Of a stretch of DNA of 64,000 nt, positions 25,501 through 37,071 are shown in pieces; the stretch's first letter is position 1; each line of letters opens with the position of its first letter. Origin of the DNA: Onthophagus taurus (taxonomy: Eukaryota; Arthropoda; Insecta; Coleoptera; Scarabaeidae); contig NC_091976.1 in the NCBI RefSeq assembly GCF_036711975.1, positions 21,328,001 through 21,392,000 on the forward strand, in the 5' to 3' direction. The position numbers were made by a program, and so were the translations under genes. The notes beneath the pieces were generated by a model. The model saw nothing but the letters and a program-made list of their open reading frames with translations. It did not search any database and was not told the origin of the DNA.

Positions 25501-28500
25501 ATGTCCAGCGTACACACTGATAATGAACGAAGAAAACAAATAAGTGTTCGAGGAATCGCCGAATTAGCTGATGTTAATGAAATAAAGAAGACTTTTAATA
25601 GACATCTTCATTACACCCTCGTTAAAGACAGAAATGTTGCTACTACAAGAGATTATTATTTTGCCCTTGCTCATACAGTCAAGGATCATTTGGTTTCTAG
25701 ATGGATAAGAACTCAACAATTTTATTATGAAACTGATCCAAAGGTAATTTAAATATTTTCCTTATAATTAATTTATTTTTAAAAATTTTTTTTAGAGAGT
25801 TTATTATCTCTCCCTCGAATTTTACATGGGAAGATCCTTAACAAATACAATGATTAACATTGGGATTCAAACAGCTTGTGATCAAGCTCTCTATGAATTG
25901 GGATTGAACATTGAAGATTTAGAAGAAATGGAGGAAGATGCTGGTCTTGGAAACGGAGGTTTGGGCCGGTTAGCAGCTTGTTTTTTGGATTCAATGGCAA
26001 CTTTAGGAATGGCCGCTTATGGTTATGGAATTCGTTATGAATACGGTATTTTCGCCCAAAAAATCATTAATGGTGAACAACAGGAAGAACCTGATGATTG
26101 GTTACGATTTGGAAACCCTTGGGAAAAAGCCAGACCGGAATACATGATTCCCGTTAATTTTTATGGACATGTTATTGATGGACCTGGAAATACTAAAAAA
26201 TGGGTTAATACTCAAGTTGTTTTTGCATTACCCTATGATAATCCAGTTCCTGGTTATGATAATAATGTTGTGAATACTTTAAGATTATGGTCTGCTAAAT
26301 CTCCAATTGATTTTAATTTAAAATTCTGTAAGTATTAAAATTCTGAACGTTTGACAGCTGTCAAATTTTTTGATAGCTGTCAAAAGTTTGATATTGAGGT
26401 TATGTCAATTTAGCTGAATACATAAATAATTTTTTTTTGTATTATTCAAGAATGATCATGTGACTTAAAAATCGACGATTTTTTTTTAATCAATGGGAAA
26501 TCACTCAAATAAGCTACAAATAAAAATAAAGTGTAAAACTTACCGAAAAATCACATTAAAGTTTCGACGTAACCTCACTTTTCGTGACGTCATCGACCGT
26601 GCTACCATATATTTTCGCAGCACATTTGGTTAAAATGCATATTTTCGGGTGAATACGGTTGTTTCTTAGATTTTCGATGTTCAACGATTAAAACGTCGTT
26701 GTTTACCATCTATAAACTAAAGATAACTTAGAATGTATACCTGATGCCCGCGCTACCCCCCTTTTTAAACGTTACCTTACAAGTTAAGTTAATTAACATT
26801 TAAACTAGTGTGAATTTCCCAAATATCGGGTTGGTCATGGAGCAGAGGATGGGTTTGTTACTTTAACATTCAGATTCACGCGAGTAGGTAGATGGTAAAG
26901 AAAGACATTTTACATTCGTGGCTTTTTGTATCAATTGACACACAATCTATTAACACAGAGTCTATTGACACACAATCTATTGATATACAGTGTATCTAAC
27001 GACAGGGAGTCAGTCCGAAAATATACGTTGTAATCTCACTTAGTTTAGTGAAAATAACTTGCTATGTTGAGAGACGTGCGACTAAATCCGAATGTTTCTA
27101 GTTCTCTGTCTAGTGTTAGTTGTAATATTGCACTAGCACTGTCACTAGAACTGACACAAGACCTAGAACTAGAATCATTCGGGTTTAGTCGTCTTTAGAG
27201 ACGTGCGGCTAAACCCGAATGTTTCTAATTCTAGGGCTAGTGTTAGTTCTAGTTTTACATTAGCACTATCACTAGAACTAACACAAGACCTAGAACTAGA
27301 AACATTCGCGTTTAGCCGTCTTTAGAGACGTGCGGCTAAACCCGAATGTTTCTAATTCTAGGTCTTGTGTCAGTTCTAGTTTTACATTAGCACTATCACT
27401 AGAACTGACACAAGACCTAGAACTAGAATCATTCGGGTTTAGCCGTCTTTAGAGACGTGCGGCTAAACCCGAATGTTTCTAATTCTAGGTCTTGTGTTAG
27501 TTCTAGTTTTACATTAGCACTATCACTAGAACTGACACAAGACCTAGAACTAGAATCATTCGAGTTTAGCCGTCTTTAGAGACGTGCGGCTAAACCCGAA
27601 TGTTTCTAATTCTAGGGCTAGTGTTAGTTCTAGTTTTACATTAGCAGTATCACTAGAACTAACACAAGACCTAGAACTAGAAACATTCGCGTTTAGCCGT
27701 GTTGAAAGACGTGCGGCTAAATCCGAATGTTTCTAGTTCTCGGTCTAGTGTTAGTTCTAATATTGCACTAGCACTGTCACTAGAACTGACACAAGACCTA
27801 GAACTAGAATCATTCGGGTTTAGCCGTCTTTAGAGACGTGCCGCTAAATCCGAATGTTTCTAGTTCTCAGTCTAGTGTTAGTTCTAATATTGCACCAGCA
27901 CTGTCACTAGAACTGACACAAGACCTAGAACTAGAATCATTCGGGTTTAGCCGTCTTTAGAGACGTGCGGCTAAACCCGAATGTTTCTAGTTCTCGATCT
28001 AGTGTTAGTTCTAATATTGCACTATCATTACAACTAACACAAGATCTAGAACTAGAATCATTCGGGTTTAGCCGCCTTTAGAGATGTGCCGCTAAATCCG
28101 AATGTTTCTAGGTCTTGTGTTAGTTCTAGTTTTATATTAGCACTATCACTAGAATTAACACAAGATCTAGAACTAGAATCATTAGGTTTAGCCGTCTTGA
28201 GAGACGTGCGGCTAAATCCGAATGTTTCTAGTTCTCGGTCTAGTGTTAGTTCTAATATTGCACTATCATTAGAACTAACACAAGACCTAGAACTAGAATT
28301 ATTCGGATTTAGCCATCTTTAGAGACGTGCGGCTAAACCCGAATGTTTCTAGTTCTAGGCCTAATGTTACTTCTAGTGACAGTGGTAGGTAGCGCTAGTT
28401 AAGATATCACTATGTTGCATATTTTTGATTTTTTTCGCTCTCTGTGTACTCAGTCGCTCGGGCTGATGTGGTGTCTTCAATAGTGCAGATACTGTTTGCT

Positions 28501-31500
28501 TTGATCAGATTGATGTTAAGGAGACACTGGGAGGAATTGATGCTTCAAAAGGTTCTGATGGTATACCGGCTATTATAATTAAAGAATGTTACGCATCTTT
28601 GTCACTTCCTGTAACCATTATACTGAACATATCTAGTCAATCTGGAGTTTTTCCATGTCTTTGGAAGCAGGCATGTATAGTTCCTATCTTTAAATCTGGC
28701 AATAGAAGTGATGTATCCAATTACAGGCCAATATCTTTATTATCTGTATTGAGTAAAATTTTTGAAAAGCCAATTTAGTAAAGTACATTAATTACATTTT
28801 TATATCTCTTGATCAACCAACTCAAGTGGATGTCATAAACACAGACTTCAGTAAGGCTTTCGATCGCCTGGATCACAATCTCCTGTTGTCAAAGCTTCAG
28901 ATAAACGGAATTGATAACTATTTGTTGTGATTGATTGCTTCTTATATGCGTGATAGAACTTAGGTGGTATCTTTTAATGGATATCATTCTGATATAATGT
29001 CCGTCCATTCAGGCGTACCTCAAGGAAGCTATCTTTACCCCCTTCTTTTTAATATTTACATCAATGACATTTTCAAAGTCATAAAACACTCCCAGTGCTT
29101 AATGTATGCAGATGATCTGAAATTGTTTGCACTAATTTCTTCTCCACTCCAGAATGCAGCGTGACATTAATGCACTGCAATGACAGTTTTATGACACTCA
29201 ATCCTAATATTCGGCTTAGTTTTACACTAGACTAACACAAGACCTAGAATCATTCGAGTTTAGCCGTCTTGAGAGACGTGCGGCTAAATCTGGATGTTTT
29301 TAGTTTTCGGTCTAGTGTTAGTTCCAGTATTAACACACAATCTATTGACACACAGTCTATTGATACACAGTCTATTTAACGACACATTAGTCAGTCGTTA
29401 TGTATGGAAAGCCTAAAACAAGGGTATTTCATCCGAGAATATACCTTCTAATCTCACCTAGTTTAGTGAAAATAACTTTACTTTTTAGTTTATCAGATTG
29501 ATTCTGTGCGTGGCTATAAAATAAACAAGTAGGTTAGGTGTTGACCGATTTAATAGGAAACTGCAATGTTAACATTGCTTGTGATGTCACATCTAAACTT
29601 TACTTTCACTTTTCCGCTAGTTTTAACATGTTTTTTGGGTCATTTCACATCGATAAAAAAAAATCATCGATTTTTAATCCACATGATGATTTTTGAATTT
29701 TTGATTTTTTTTTCTTTTTAATTTAGTTAATGATGGAGATTACATTCAAGCGGTATTAGATCGAAACCTTGCGGAAAATATATCAAGAGTTCTTTATCCC
29801 AACGATAATAAATTTGAAGGCAAAGAACTCCGTTTAAAACAAGAATATTTCATGTGCGCCGCAACTTTACAAGACATAATCCGCCGTTTCAAAGCGTCGA
29901 AATTTGGTAGTAAAGAACATGTTCGAGACGACTTCTCCCTTCTTCCCGAAAAAGTCGCAATTCAATTAAACGACACACATCCATCTTTAGCTATACCTGA
30001 ATTAATGCGGATTCTCATCGATATTGAAGGGATGGCTTGGGAGGAAGCTTGGGAATTAGTAGTGCGTACTTGTGCTTACACCAACCACACAATTCTTCCA
30101 GAAGCTTTGGAACGTTGGCCAGTATCAATGTTGGAATCGATTTTACCACGACATTTACAAATAATTTATCACATCAATTTTCTGCATCTCCAAGATGTTG
30201 AAAGGAAATGGCCGGGAGATATGGACAAAATGAGGAGAATGTCTTTGATTGAGGAAGATGGTGAGAAAAGGGTTAATATGGCTCATTTATCGATTGTTGG
30301 GTCACACGCTGTTAACGGAGTCGCTAGGATTCATTCCGAAATTATTAAAAACGATTTATTTAAAGACTTTTATGAATTAACACCAGAGAAGTTTCAGAAT
30401 AAAACTAACGGAATTACACCCAGGAGGTGGTTATTACTGTGTAATCCAGGTTTGAGCGATTTAATTTGCGATTCAATTGGAGAAGAATGGATAACCCATT
30501 TGGATCAATTAAAAACGTTGAAAAAGTTTGCAAAAGACTCGAATATGCACAGAAAAATAATGAGTATTAAACAAGAAAATAAATTGAAGCTCGCCGAAAT
30601 TCTCTTTAAAGATTATGGTATTAAAGTAAACGTTGCTTCAATTTTTGATATTCAAGTGAAAAGAATTCACGAATATAAACGACAATTATTAAATTGTTTG
30701 CACATAATTACGTTATATAACCGAATCAAAAAGAATCCTTCAGCTAAATTTACCCCCCGTACTATTATGATTGGCGGAAAAGCCGCCCCAGGTTATTACA
30801 CCGCAAAGAAAATAATTAAACTAATAAACGCGGTATCTAATGTTATTAACAACGATCCTATCGTAGGCGACCGTTTAAAAGTAATTTATTTAGAAAATTA
30901 CCGAGTTACTTTAGCCGAACGAATTATTCCAGCAGCTGATTTAAGTGAACAAATTTCGACGGCAGGAACCGAAGCTTCCGGTACAGGAAACATGAAATTT
31001 ATGTTAAACGGAGCTTTAACAATAGGAACTTTAGATGGTGCTAACGTTGAAATGGCCGAAGAAATGGGCAACGAAAACATATTCATTTTTGGAATGACCG
31101 TCGATCAAGTACACGAATTAGAAAAAAAAGGTTACAACGCTTACGATTATTACAAATCCAATCACGAATTAGAACAAGTCGTCGATCAGATACAAAACGG
31201 ATTTTTCACCCCCGGAAATCCGGACGAATTTAAAGATCTCGCCGATATCTTGTTAAAGTACGACAGATTTTATCTTCTCGCCGATTACGAAGATTACATC
31301 AAAACTCAAGATTTAGTGAGTGCCACTTACGAGAATCAACCGAAGTGGTTAGAAATGGTTATTAATAATATCGCATCGTCCGGAAAATTTTCAAGCGATC
31401 GTACTATTATTGAGTACGGTAAAGATATTTGGGGAGTTGAGGCTAATTATAAAAAATTACCCGCTCCTCATGAGCCTAGAGAGTTGCAATTGAGAGAGTA

Positions 31501-31501
31501 A
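25501..31501 (+). CDS. GlyP: Glycogen phosphorylase
   Basis: Three exons, 25501-25743, 25796-26327 and 29727-31501, give 849 residues, the normal full length. The enzyme releases glucose-1-phosphate from glycogen in the cytosol using pyridoxal phosphate. Visible signatures are the N-terminal regulatory phosphorylation site RRKQISVRG (Ser15), [20 protein letters not shown], the [20 protein letters not shown] loop, [31 protein letters not shown] and the PLP-lysine segment [19 protein letters not shown] (Lys682). The C-terminus has IATSGKFSSD-like [13 protein letters not shown] and IWGVE. The exon 2/3 junction completes [24 protein letters not shown] sequence, here K-F-C/F-N-D. No lesion is seen, so the gene should be active. 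Regulation by phosphorylase kinase at Ser15 is inferred from the intact site. Intron 2 is 3.4 kb and filled by a repeat element; intron 1 is only 52 bp. Confidence 0.98.
26930..27068 (+). repeat. Left subterminal direct repeat of the foldback-like element
   Basis: TTGACACACAATCTATTGAT, AACGACAGGGAGTCAGTCCG and TCTCACTTAGTTTAGTGAAA recur in the same orientation at 29,332-29,487. The two copies bracket the palindromic array. Confidence 0.75.
27068..28385. repeat. 127-bp tandem array of palindromic units, about 10 copies
   Basis: Units recur every 127-128 bases (GAGACGTGC landmarks at 27,070; 27,198; 27,325; 27,452; 27,579). Each unit is an imperfect palindrome: one arm reads ACACAAGACCTAGAACTAGA, CATTCGGGTTTAGCCG. 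The loop is TCTTTAGAGACGTG. The other arm reads CGGCTAAACCCGAATGTTTC, AGGTCTTGTGTTAGTTCTAG. Adjacent units can therefore fold into a series of hairpins. One diverged unit lies beyond the LINE at 29,215-29,330. Confidence 0.95.
28440..29212 (+). mobile_element. LINE reverse-transcriptase fragment inside the palindromic array
   Basis: The plus strand encodes [40 protein letters not shown] and [24 protein letters not shown] residues, then [20 protein letters not shown] and [11 protein letters not shown]. Stops and frameshifts interrupt it. It sits between array units (up to 28,385 and from 29,215), so it inserted into the array. It belongs to the same family as the copy at 44.4-45.6 kb (shared [14 protein letters not shown] and QSGVFP words). 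Confidence 0.82.
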
Positions 31502-31638
31502 AAATGAAAAAAATAGTTATGTTATTATTTAGAATACAGCAGTATTTTTTTGTCTTCTATTTTTGTCAGGTTGTTATTGAAATTTATATAAGAAAAAATA
31601 TTCTTTATACGTGTATCATGTATTTGTAAGATTTAAAT

Positions 31639-31666
31639 AATAAAATATTGTTAATAATGTAATAAA
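31639..31666 (+). terminator. GlyP poly(A) signals
   Basis: Two AATAAA hexamers, at 31639-31644 and 31661-31666, lie about 140-165 bases after the stop codon of GlyP. Confidence 0.65.
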
Positions 31667-31813
31667 AATTTATTTACTTATTAAAAATTAACCATCGTAT
31701 TAACACTTTGGACACTTATTTTTAATTAATAACTTCTGACAAAAAGTTCAAAAGTTCTAAAAATAAAATAGAGAAATTAATAAGAAAACAATAAAATTTT
31801 AAGATGAACCTAA

Positions 31814-32885
31814 GTGAGTGTAAATTCACAGTTGTGTTATACTGCTTTTCATGATCTATTAATGAGAAGCTATAATGATGCTTTCCAAGACATCACAACA
31901 AAAAGAGCAATAAATTACCTTAACTGGAACACTAAGGACTTACAAGCAGCAAAAAATCATCTAAATGCTTTGCATACCGTTATTGAAGTAACTAAGGAAA
32001 AGAACCTTATACAAAACACTTATAAAGTCACTTATAAAGAACTAAGAGTGTTGCATAAAGAGAAAAGTGATGAAGCTAAAAAAGAGGCGTATTCTAAAGA
32101 TAGTAAATAATATAGAATATAGTAAAATAGGAGGCAGGCAAGGCAAAGAAATGTGACCAAATTGAAGGACGGCTGAATGCAAATGAGTTAAATACTTTCT
32201 TGAGCAGTATAAGTAATTCTATAGTCAATAATGATGTAACGAACTATGTGAACAAATTAACTCCTGCACGACCTTTGGTCACTTAGAGAGAAAAGATTTT
32301 GAAAATATAGTTAAGAAATTAAAAGTGAAAAATTCGAAAGACGTGTATGGTATCTTTGTAAAATTACTGTTGGATGTAATACCAATGATGATATATTTAT
32401 GTTTTTTAATAAACAAAAGTCTGCAAGATGGCATTTTTCCATCTGAATTAAAGTGTGCGAAAGTTGAGTAACTACAGACCTCTATCAATATTGCCGGCTA
32501 TCTCAAAAATGTATGATGTGGCAATATGCAGTAAATTGATGCAGTATCTATGCAAAAATAATAACTATAATGACAATAACTACAATTCATGAAGTTTTAG
32601 AAGAAATAACGAAAGGATTGGATCAGCGCGAATATACCCAGATTGCATTCTGTGATCTAAGTAAAGCAATTGATATTGTCAGTCATGAGATATTATTAAG
32701 AAAATTAGACAATTACGGTATAAGCTCAAAACTAATTACATCGTATCTTCAGAACAGAAAACAGCAAGTACACTGGAGAGGATCAGTATCGACATGGAAG
32801 GAAATTGCTCTTGGTGTTCCTCAAGATTCTGTTTTTGACATACATTAATGATACGGCTCTAAATGCTCTAATGTCTTTTATAAAT
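31814..32885 (+). mobile_element. LINE (Jockey/CR1-like) RT, 5' portion, degenerate
   Basis: The frame starting with SVNSQLCYTAF and continuing through TTKRAINYLNWNTKDL and YKELRVLHKEKSDEAKKEAY is the linker before an RT domain. RT blocks follow in broken frames: KLKVKNSKDVYGIFVKLLLD, INKSLQDGIFPSELK, QIAFCDLSKAIDIVSHEILL and WKEIALGVPQDSVF. The catalytic YIDD-type box of this family appears separately at 33,900 downstream of an intervening insertion. Confidence 0.8.
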
Positions 32886-33179
32886 AGATCTTGTTAAGGC
32901 ATTTATAATTGTTATTATAATTTTTATTGTTATTCCGTTTAAATGATTTTTCTAATTTAAATTTACATTTTTTTTGTTGTTTTCCAATTCGTGACATGTG
33001 GTCGAAGTACGACGTTCGGCCCGTGTTATTTATAAAATGAATTTGGTAAAACCGGATATATTCGGCTTTATGCCTCAAGTAATGTAACATTGTCAAAATT
33101 ATATTAAAATTTAGTAAAATAAATTTCAAGAGTTTAATTCTATCACAAAAACAAAGAATAAACGAATCAACGATTAAAC
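32886..33179. other. AT-rich spacer inside the broken LINE
   Basis: No domain is recognised. It separates the LINE 5' part from a duplicated 3' fragment. Confidence 0.35.
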
Positions 33180-33390
33180 ACTAACAGATCTAGAGACCCA
33201 CAGAAACTGAAACAGAAACCAGTCTCAGTACTAGAGAAAGTGCAAGATTGGTTCAAGGCAATAAATAATTTGAATATGACCAGTCAGACTATGAATTTTC
33301 TGTGGATCACATTTTCAAAAACTCTCTCTTGGAGTGATCATTTCACTAATCTAAAAAGCAAACTTGCTAGTTCATTATATTGCCTAAAAA
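33180..33390 (+). mobile_element. Duplicated LINE fragment, left copy
   Basis: CAGATCTAGAGACCCACAGA, CAGTCTCAGTACTAGAGAAA and GACTATGAATTTTCTG match 33,930-34,140. This copy has an internal deletion and extends slightly further at its 3' end ([13 protein letters not shown]). It ends exactly where homology to GlyP exon 2 begins. Confidence 0.8.
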
Positions 33391-33888
33391 TTCAATGGCA
33401 ACTTTAAGAAAGGTCGCTTATGGTTACGGAATTCGTTATGAATACGGTATTTTCGCCCAAAAAATTATTAATGACAAAGAACAAGAAGAACCTGACTATT
33501 GGTTACGATTTGGAAACCCTTGGGAAAACCCCAGATCAGAATACATGATTCCGGTAATTTTTATGGGCACGTTATTGATTGAACTGGAAATACAAAAAAA
33601 ATGGGTGAATACTCCAGTTCCTGGTTATAATAACAATGTTGTGCATACTTTAAGATTATGGTCTGCAAAATCTCCAATAGATTTTAATTTAAAATTCTGT
33701 AAGTATTAGAATTTAATTAACACACTTAATTTTTGAACGTTTGATAAATGTCAAGTATTTTGACAGCTGTCAAAAATTTGTTATTGAGGTTATGTCAATT
33801 TAGCTGATTACATAAATAATAAATTTTTTCTTTTTTTAATTTAGTTATTGATGGAGATTACATTCAAGGTGTATTAGATCGAAACCTC
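33391..33888 (+). pseudogene. Partial, intron-bearing duplicate of glycogen phosphorylase
   Basis: The segment matches GlyP from the middle of exon 2 (original 25,990) through the start of exon 3 (original about 29,769). It reads [54 protein letters not shown]. It has lost 30 bases (the [10 protein letters not shown] codons) and carries compensating single-base indels around the IPVIFMG stretch, so it cannot encode enzyme. The splice donor and acceptor are retained, but its intron is only about 130 bases (33,711-33,844). That intron lacks the 3.27-kb element of the parent intron. Because the intron is present, this is a DNA-level duplication and not a retrocopy. Confidence 0.93.
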
Positions 33889-34165
33889 TATTTCAATGTG
33901 TCTGTACATTGATGATACGTTTTTTATAAATAGATCTAGAAACTCACAGAAACTGAAACAGAAAACAGTCTCAGTACTAGAGAAAGCGCAATATTGGTTC
34001 AGGGCAAATAATTTGAAGTTGAATCTAGATAAAACAAAGATATTTACATTCTTTACTAAACGGGATAATAATATGACCAATCAGACTATGAATTTTCTGG
34101 GCATCACATTTTTAGAAATTCTCTCTTGGAGTGATCATATCACTTGGAAACCATTAACATAGAGA
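33889..34165 (+). mobile_element. LINE fragment with catalytic YIDD box, right copy
   Basis: It encodes CLYIDDTFFINRSRNSQKLK, VLEKAQYWFRANNLKLNLDK and TMNFLGITFLEILSWSDHI, the RT palm and beyond. It is the continuation of the LINE begun at 31.8 kb. Confidence 0.82.
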
Positions 34166-34925
34166 CAGTTGTAGAACGTATTACAGAATTAGAACATATA
34201 GAACAAATCATTGAGTATTTTTGGTACTGTTAATAATGATTGATTATCATTATTATTTTTTTTGGTCCTTTATGTTATTGGAATCTTATTTTTCCGATTA
34301 AGTAACTACATAGAAATGTTAATGCAATTTATTTAAAAGTTATATAAAACAATTTAACTCATTAATCATTCAACATTTCAAAAGAAATACTTAACATTTA
34401 TCAAAGTGAATAATAAACTCTCCAACATTCCATTTAATCTAATTATTTCGAAACAAGCATAATAACATTTTATAGTAATTAATGATATGATTCATTACAA
34501 TTCAATTTCCGGAATTCTTCGGATTCCATCCCCATCAAAAAGAAAGTACTCAACACAGATAAAACACCCCACCCAACCAAATATCACAAAAAAACCGCAT
34601 TCCACATCGTTTCTTTGAAAAGCAAAAAAGAAAGGTGGGCAATACATACTGAAAGCATTGAGATTTTTTTTCTCTCTCGCGCTAACAAAGTCAACGGAAC
34701 GCATATAACTCAAGACCTCTTTGCCTCCTTCTTTAACGTACCTTTCCCCTGTTGATTTAAAAAGAAGAAACGTCGCCATGTTGGCCCAATGTTTATGTCG
34801 TTCCGTTTTTCGTTTTTATCAAAAACGATAAATAAACGGATTGTTTAATCGTAACGGAAGTGATTTGGGTGATTATGTTTTGATTTGAAATAGAAACGTA
34901 ATTGAGTGTATTAAATGGGTGAAAA
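34166..34925. promoter_or_regulatory. Intergenic/5' flank of the CCDC85 gene
   Basis: No gene is seen. The last few hundred bases must contain the promoter and 5' UTR of the downstream coiled-coil gene, but I cannot fix a TATA box or initiator. Confidence 0.3.
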
Positions 34926-34931
34926 ATGTGA
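34926..34931 (+). promoter_or_regulatory. Minimal start-stop uORF (ATGTGA) before CCDC85
   Basis: An ATG immediately followed by TGA lies 63 bases upstream of the CCDC85 start codon. If it is in the 5' UTR it would be the shortest possible upstream ORF, a type known to stall ribosomes and reduce downstream initiation. Transcript evidence is lacking. Confidence 0.35.
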
Positions 34932-36317
<1,386 letters not shown>

Positions 36318-36471
36318 ATCTTAAAAAATTGAAATAGAGGTTAAGGAAATAATAATTAGTTTTATTTGTATATAACATAATTGAAAAAGTATTATTGTAT
36401 TTTATTATTCATATTTATTAATATTTTTATGTCGTATTTTATCCTAAATGTACAAATTCAAGAATTATAAC

Positions 36472-36477
36472 AATAAA
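36472..36477 (+). terminator. CCDC85 poly(A) signal
   Basis: AATAAA about 155 bases after the CCDC85 stop codon. Confidence 0.6.
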
Positions 36478-36737
36478 TTCATATTTTAAAGATTTCCCAC
36501 CATTAAATGGTACCAACTTAAAAAAAAAATCTTAAATGAAATAAAAAATAAAGTGATTAATGTTAAAAAAAAAAAGGTGTGAATTAAAGTCGTTTTTGAT
36601 ATTATTTAATAATTAGAATGAATAAGGAAATATTTTAAATTGGATTAAATAAATTATTATTAATAATTAATTTTCCCGCTTTTAAATATTTCAAAGATGG
36701 CTGACGTTCAATGTTTTCTCCCACTTCCTTCCTTTTT

Positions 36738-36750
36738 CTAACATGCGCAG
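36738..36750. promoter_or_regulatory. NRF-1/Ewg-like motif upstream of the SR-factor gene
   Basis: CATGCGCAG resembles half of the NRF-1 (Drosophila Ewg) site TGCGCATGCGCA. It lies about 330 bases before the SR-factor start codon. A related word occurs upstream of the BLTP3 gene. Confidence 0.35.
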
Positions 36751-37071
36751 TCTGGATATTATGCGTTACTGTCTCATTGGCAACCACATAATAGATAAAT
36801 AGATTCATCGATAAAGTGTTATAACATAGGCAAGTACAAAAAACATACTCAAAATCCTTTCTTACACAATTCCAACAAATAAATTATAGATCGAAAATCA
36901 CCTAATTCCAATCGCCGGACGTGCTTGTAAATTCCAACCGCGTGATTTTACACGTTTTCAATCGGAAGCGTGTAATCAGGGGAACCTGGTACTCAAACAA
37001 ACAAAAAACTTATTTCACGTATTTCGAGTTTATCAAAAGCCGTCAAACTGTCGGACGAACAGGAATTCGAG

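Larger units (their letters stand above)
26439..29704. mobile_element. Foldback-like element with long terminal inverted repeats inside GlyP intron 2
   Basis: Both ends carry matching inverted repeats of roughly 140 bases: ATCATGTGACTTAAAAATCG near 26,455 pairs with CGATTTTTAATCCACATGAT near 29,667. The match continues inward through a GTAAAACTTACCG-type stretch. Each end abuts a run of nine T (26430-26438 and 29705-29713), which could be a 9-bp target duplication. No transposase frame is present. The interior holds subterminal direct repeats, the 127-bp palindromic array and a LINE fragment. Drosophila foldback (FB) elements also have long inverted repeats, internal tandem repeats and 9-bp duplications. 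Placing this element with them is my inference. Confidence 0.75.

Noticed and set aside
28086..28322. 78-codon frame with repeated LNPNVS and [10 protein letters not shown] words
   Set aside because: It is the translation of palindromic array units. The amino-acid repeats follow the 127-bp DNA period.
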